Shown piece after piece: positions 20,800 to 23,954 of a stretch of 23,954 nt of DNA (the first letter of the stretch is position 1; the number at the start of each line of letters is the position of its first letter). Below the pieces are notes generated by a model. It did no database searches. It was not told the origin of the DNA and saw only the letters and a list, made by a program, of their open reading frames with translations. The stretch is from a virus. Where the stretch lies: positions 1 through 23,954 of the IMG/VR virus record IMGVR_UViG_3300029182_000005; one strand, written 5' to 3'. The translations under genes and the position numbers were made by a program.

Positions 20800-21609
20800 C
20801 TAGAATCGATTCTTTCTGAAACTATCACCCTCAAGACGATGCCGTTCTGCATTATCTAGCAATCTATCAACGACGCGTGGCCCGTTATTGCCAAATTTCT
20901 CAACAAGACTAGATTCGTTATAGTTTGTCGTGACGACTAAGGCTTTGCCTAACCGCATATCGGCAACTTTATATAAAATATCTGTCGCCCAAGTCTCTGA
21001 ACCATCGTCATTTTTCTTGATGTACTCAGAACCAACATCATCAAGTACCAGTAAATCTACTTGGTCTATTAAATTTAAGATGCGATCTTCCGATAGAGTT
21101 GATTCTCGGTGATACGTAGATTTAATCTTTTGCAATAAGTCTGTGCTTTTGATGAATAACGTCGTGTAGTGATTACCATCACCATCACGCATCTTACGCA
21201 CGCCTTTCGCAATCGCATAAGCTAAGTGTGTTTTACCAAGCCCGGGATTTCCGCTCAAGACAAGTGAGTGTTCTTTATCAAAGCTCAAGATGTAGTTCTT
21301 CGCTATTTCTTTCGCTTTGACTTGCGTTTTATCTTTCGGTTGATAGTTATTCACTGTCGCATCGACTAAATCACTTGTGACACGTTCTAACTCGCTGATA
21401 ACGCCAGTCACTTTAGATCGTCGGTATTCATCTTTTGTTGGTAGTTCCAAGCTCTTTATAAATTCTTTGTCATAGCATGGTTTACAAGCACCTAAGATTC
21501 CTTTTGGCGTGTTATACAAAGTGTAAGTTTCTCCGCATTTTTCACACGTTTCTGTCCCTGCTTCTTCGATACCAAACTTTTCTTTTAACATTTCGTCAAA
21601 TTGTCGCAC
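20800..21609 (-). CDS. DnaC/IstB-like helicase loader ATPase
   Basis: A 269-residue AAA+ protein. The N-terminal zinc finger has CEKC (residues 22-25) and CKPC (42-45). The ATPase core has Walker A GNPGLGKTH (120-128), Walker B LLVLDDVGSE, sensor-1 VVTTNY and an arginine-containing C-terminal helix (RVVDRLLDNAERHRLEG). This is the phage DnaC/DnaI-type loader that places the host replicative helicase on the melted origin. The start is GTG with GGAGG 7 nt upstream. It follows the replisome organizer, the standard partner, at 11-nt spacing. Confidence 0.93.
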   Translation of the reverse strand: MRQFDEMLKEKFGIEEAGTETCEKCGETYTLYNTPKGILGACKPCYDKEFIKSLELPTKDEYRRSKVTGVISELERVTSDLVDATVNNYQPKDKTQVKAKEIAKNYILSFDKEHSLVLSGNPGLGKTHLAYAIAKGVRKMRDGDGNHYTTLFIKSTDLLQKIKSTYHRESTLSEDRILNLIDQVDLLVLDDVGSEYIKKNDDGSETWATDILYKVADMRLGKALVVTTNYNESSLVEKFGNNGPRVVDRLLDNAERHRLEGDSFRKNRF

Positions 21610-21620
21610 GTTTCGCCCTC

Positions 21621-22442
21621 CTAAAACGCGTCTACATCCGGGTTGTAATCGAACGTAGGTCTTTGTGTTTTTTGTTTGTAGCTATCTTTGGCAAAGTTGT
21701 TAATCGGGTCAGCTTCATCAACGAATTTACGTATATCTTTGTCTCGCATTAAATCTGCAAATGTGTATTTGTGGGTAAACCAATAGTTATCGCTTTTAAG
21801 TACTGTCGCGTAATTAGTGATAGCTTGCTTCAATTCGTCAAAGCTGTAATCTTTTAATCTCGCTTTCGCTGCACTTCGCATTGCATTTGTTAATTTTTTA
21901 TGTTGAATAATGTTCTGAGAGAGAAAGTGATCGAATAGATCACGGACAATATCTTTTTCTTTGTTTATATCTTTATCTATATCTAATTCTTTATCTGTAC
22001 CATCACGTGACGTCACGCTAACGTCACGTTCTTTTTTAGGTGGTTCTAACTGTTCTTTTTTGCGCTCTCTATAACGTTTATTCCGCTCCGCATTAAGCTT
22101 TTTAACTCTTTCCATACCTTCGATGTTTTGATGCTTATCCCAGTTGTTCACTCTAATAAAATTGTCTTCATCGATTGAAATCATGCCGAATTGAACAAAC
22201 GTTTGTAGAGCCATCCGAACGGTGCTTATCGGTCTATCAAAAATAGTTGCTAACATTTCGTCCGAGTAAGGTATATTTTCACTGAGATAAATATAGCCAC
22301 TAGCATTCACTTTTCCTGCTTGAGATAGCAGCTTAATCCACACAACTAAAATCGTGTCAGCGTCCGGCATCTTCTCAATCAGACGTATTTTTTCATCATC
22401 GAACATTTGTGTACTTAGCTTTATCCACTTTATGTCGCTCAA
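21621..22442 (-). CDS. Replisome organizer / replication initiator (Phage_rep_org_N, DnaD-like)
   Basis: A 273-residue protein. The N-terminal winged-helix segment (IKWIKLSTQMFDDEKIRLIE, VVWIKLLSQAGKVNASGYIY, STVRMALQTFVQFGMISIDE) is the phage replisome organizer N domain. A basic linker (KKLNAERNKRYRERKKEQ) and a low-complexity Asp/Lys/Ile stretch (about 150-170) follow. The C-terminal DnaD/DnaB-like region has YNPDVDAF at its end. It binds origin iterons, often inside its own gene, and recruits the helicase through the loader. Start is TTG with AAGGAG 8 nt upstream. The linker DNA holds repeats and an AT-rich stretch, listed separately. Confidence 0.9.
   Translation of the reverse strand: MSDIKWIKLSTQMFDDEKIRLIEKMPDADTILVVWIKLLSQAGKVNASGYIYLSENIPYSDEMLATIFDRPISTVRMALQTFVQFGMISIDEDNFIRVNNWDKHQNIEGMERVKKLNAERNKRYRERKKEQLEPPKKERDVSVTSRDGTDKELDIDKDINKEKDIVRDLFDHFLSQNIIQHKKLTNAMRSAAKARLKDYSFDELKQAITNYATVLKSDNYWFTHKYTFADLMRDKDIRKFVDEADPINNFAKDSYKQKTQRPTFDYNPDVDAF
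21960..22030. other. Candidate phage replication origin inside the initiator gene
   Basis: Plus strand 22004-22030 contains a 10-bp palindrome GTGACGTCAC (22007-22016) and two copies of ACGTCACG starting at 22010 and 22021, 11 bp apart (one helical turn). Directly beside it, 21960-22000 is AT-rich with repeated TTTATCT/TATATCT elements, suitable for unwinding. Iterons plus an AT-rich element in the linker of the initiator gene is the known layout of replisome-organizer origins; function here is inferred. Confidence 0.55.
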
Positions 22443-22458
22443 TGTTTAGTCTCCTTCC

Positions 22459-23160
22459 CTAAGCAATATAAACTGGCTTACCAGTCAATTTCTGCACTTC
22501 TTGTTTAAATAACGCTTCATCGCTGTTGCTATCTGATAAGTGCAACAAGTGAATCTCTTGCACCTTGCTTAGATCATTCACTTTTAAAAACTCGAGTACA
22601 TTTTCAAGACTGAAATGTGACTTGATTAAGCGCTTACGCATGAATTTTGGTGTAATACCATCATCAATATTTTTGTCGAGTATTGACTTGCTGTAATTAC
22701 ACTCAATCATCAAGTGCGATATGCCTTTAAATTTGTATCTGATGTAATATGTGTCTGTAGCAAATAAAAGCTTATCCCCCGCTTTATTCGCTAATAAGAA
22801 TCCTATCGGTTCGGCCGTATCGTGTTCGGTTTCAAACGGCATAATTCGCCATGTTCCGATAGTAAATGGCTGTAACTTCTCAACAGTTTTCAAACGATGA
22901 TGATTGACACTGAGCGCTTGCATAGTGCCTGCGCTCATAAATGTGTCGATTCCTGCGTTTAGTACGTCTTTCAATCCTTTCGAGTGATCGCCATGCTCGT
23001 GAGTAATTAAGCATCCGGCGATATCACTCGTCTTAAAATTTAACGCTTGTCGAATCTGTTTAAAGTTGATGCCTGCTTCGAGTAGTAAAGGCGTGTGTCC
23101 GTCTGTGATGTGATAACAGTTGCCTTTACTACCTGTGGCAAGCGTTTTGATTTCAATCAT
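22459..23160 (-). CDS. Metallo-beta-lactamase-fold hydrolase of the recombination module
   Basis: A 233-residue protein with the MBL metal-binding signature THEHGDH (residues 53-59), preceded by LATGSKGNCYHI (the beginning of the fold) and followed by FETEHDTAEPIGF, LLFATDTYYI and LLHLSDSNSDEA, which supply the remaining ligands. It resembles the YycJ/WalJ-type branch, whose members include 5' exonucleases. It lies 2 nt after recT, the position where other phages carry a YqaJ, RecE or Exo nuclease, so a DNA end-resection role with RecT is plausible but not shown. ATG has AGGA 8 nt upstream. Confidence 0.88.
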   Translation of the reverse strand: MIEIKTLATGSKGNCYHITDGHTPLLLEAGINFKQIRQALNFKTSDIAGCLITHEHGDHSKGLKDVLNAGIDTFMSAGTMQALSVNHHRLKTVEKLQPFTIGTWRIMPFETEHDTAEPIGFLLANKAGDKLLFATDTYYIRYKFKGISHLMIECNYSKSILDKNIDDGITPKFMRKRLIKSHFSLENVLEFLKVNDLSKVQEIHLLHLSDSNSDEALFKQEVQKLTGKPVYIA

Positions 23161-23162
23161 TG

Positions 23163-23948
23163 TTAAAATCCTGGTCCATCTTGAGATGTATTTGTTTGTT
23201 GGATTTCTTCTGTTGGTTCTTGAATGAATTCTTGTTCTGTTTGTTCTGGCGCATCTTCAACATCGTTAAACTCAACATCGATATATTCTTGATTAGCGTT
23301 TTCACTAATTTCTTGATTTACTTGCGCTTCTTCTATCGTTTCATCTTGTTGCATGAACTGATCAATCACTAAACTGCTATCATCACTAGAATTCAAGTAA
23401 CGTTTACAAGCGCGATTGATAACTGTTTTCTTAGCCATTTCTTGCTTAAATTCATCATGAGTTGAGCCTTTCTTTTCGACCGTTTGGTCTTTACCCCAAA
23501 ATTGTGCTTTGCTCCAAGCTTTTCTAAGTTCGTCAATTGTCATTAACTCTGTATAAACATCATCATTGCCTAAATCGATAATGCAATAAGCACCGATAAT
23601 TTTATCTTTGTTGATGTTACCGAATTTTTGTTTGTGGGAAAGGTTTTTAATGCGACCGTTAACCATTTCGTAATCAACGTCATCTCCCTCATAAATAACT
23701 GATGCATCAATACTTTTAGCGCCAGTTACACGCTTAGTAACCGCCATAGTTCCAAAATAAGAACGTTGGAATACTAGTTGATTGCCATAAACGATGAAAT
23801 AACCTTGCTTTTTATCTGGGTTTAAACCTTGAACGACCATACTAAGCAACGCGTTTGCAACTGAATCTCTCGTACAAACTTCTAATGCTGGCTTTTTGTC
23901 GCGATCAAGTGTACCTTGCAAAGTTAACCAAGCGCTTTTTAGTGCCAA
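23163..23948 (-). CDS. recT: RecT-family ssDNA annealing protein (5' end broken or outside the window)
   Basis: The 261 visible residues cover most of a RecT: ALKSAWLTLQGTLDRDKKPA, SVANALLSMVVQGLNPDKKQ, YFIVYGNQLVFQRSYFGTMA, and the catalytic core through EMAKKTVINRACKRYLNSSD. A long acidic Gln/Glu-rich tail ends DGPGF. RecT anneals complementary single strands for recombination and concatemer formation. Homologues have roughly 30-40 further N-terminal residues. Here the frame is closed by TGA at 23949-23951, one codon before the TTG at 23948, and no SD is visible in the remaining bases, so the true start is missing: either a contig/assembly break or a lesion. Confidence 0.85.
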   Translation of the reverse strand: MALKSAWLTLQGTLDRDKKPALEVCTRDSVANALLSMVVQGLNPDKKQGYFIVYGNQLVFQRSYFGTMAVTKRVTGAKSIDASVIYEGDDVDYEMVNGRIKNLSHKQKFGNINKDKIIGAYCIIDLGNDDVYTELMTIDELRKAWSKAQFWGKDQTVEKKGSTHDEFKQEMAKKTVINRACKRYLNSSDDSSLVIDQFMQQDETIEEAQVNQEISENANQEYIDVEFNDVEDAPEQTEQEFIQEPTEEIQQTNTSQDGPGF

Positions 23949-23954
23949 TCAACA

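Overview
The window is one continuous stretch of a temperate-type siphovirus or prophage of low-GC Gram-positive bacteria (Bacillota, Bacilli). The evidence is the low GC content, strong AGGAGG-type ribosome binding sites, and gene families typical of A118/SPP1-like phages: SPP1-type portal, Minor_capsid_1/2/3 head-tail proteins, Gp15, YopX, DUF1064, a replisome organizer with a DnaC-like loader, and RecT. All genes lie on the minus strand, so transcription runs from high to low coordinates. The host genus cannot be fixed from sequence alone; the accessory genes look Staphylococcaceae-like, which is inference. No integrase, repressor, lysis genes or host flank are visible.

Right part (about 23950 to 20400) is the recombination and replication module. 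It holds RecT (5' end broken or cut at the edge), a metallo-beta-lactamase-fold protein, a replisome organizer carrying an iteron and AT-rich candidate origin inside its own gene, and a zinc-finger AAA+ helicase loader. A patch of small genes with broken frames follows.

Middle (about 20300 to 16690) is a tightly overlapping operon of small accessory genes: a double-HTH protein, a Cys-rich coiled-coil protein, YopX, small membrane proteins, a MazG-like pyrophosphohydrolase, DUF1064, and an ArpU/RinA-type late regulator. Several of these are short genes of 35 to 50 codons. Seven tandem 9-bp units sit at the 3' end of the regulator gene and run into a consensus promoter. That promoter drives a small lipoprotein gene closed by its own terminator.

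Left part (16000 to 1) is the morphogenesis operon: TerS (with candidate pac repeats), TerL, an inserted HNH/AP2 homing-endonuclease-like unit, portal, MuF-type minor head protein, scaffold, major capsid, four head-tail/neck proteins, tail tube, two tail chaperones, tape measure, Dit, a coiled-coil baseplate protein and a beta-sandwich repeat protein running off the edge. Intrinsic terminators punctuate this operon at four places, so readthrough or antitermination seems needed.

The points most worth a second look are: (1) the 9-bp iteron array beside the putative late activator; (2) a compact three-way-junction RNA whose first stem begins at the predicted start site of a dedicated extended -10 promoter, upstream of the HNH/AP2 gene; (3) an SD-sequestering hairpin placed right at the stop codon of the preceding gene; and (4) several frame lesions (homopolymer, TA-repeat, nonsense) that suggest either a decaying prophage or indel errors.
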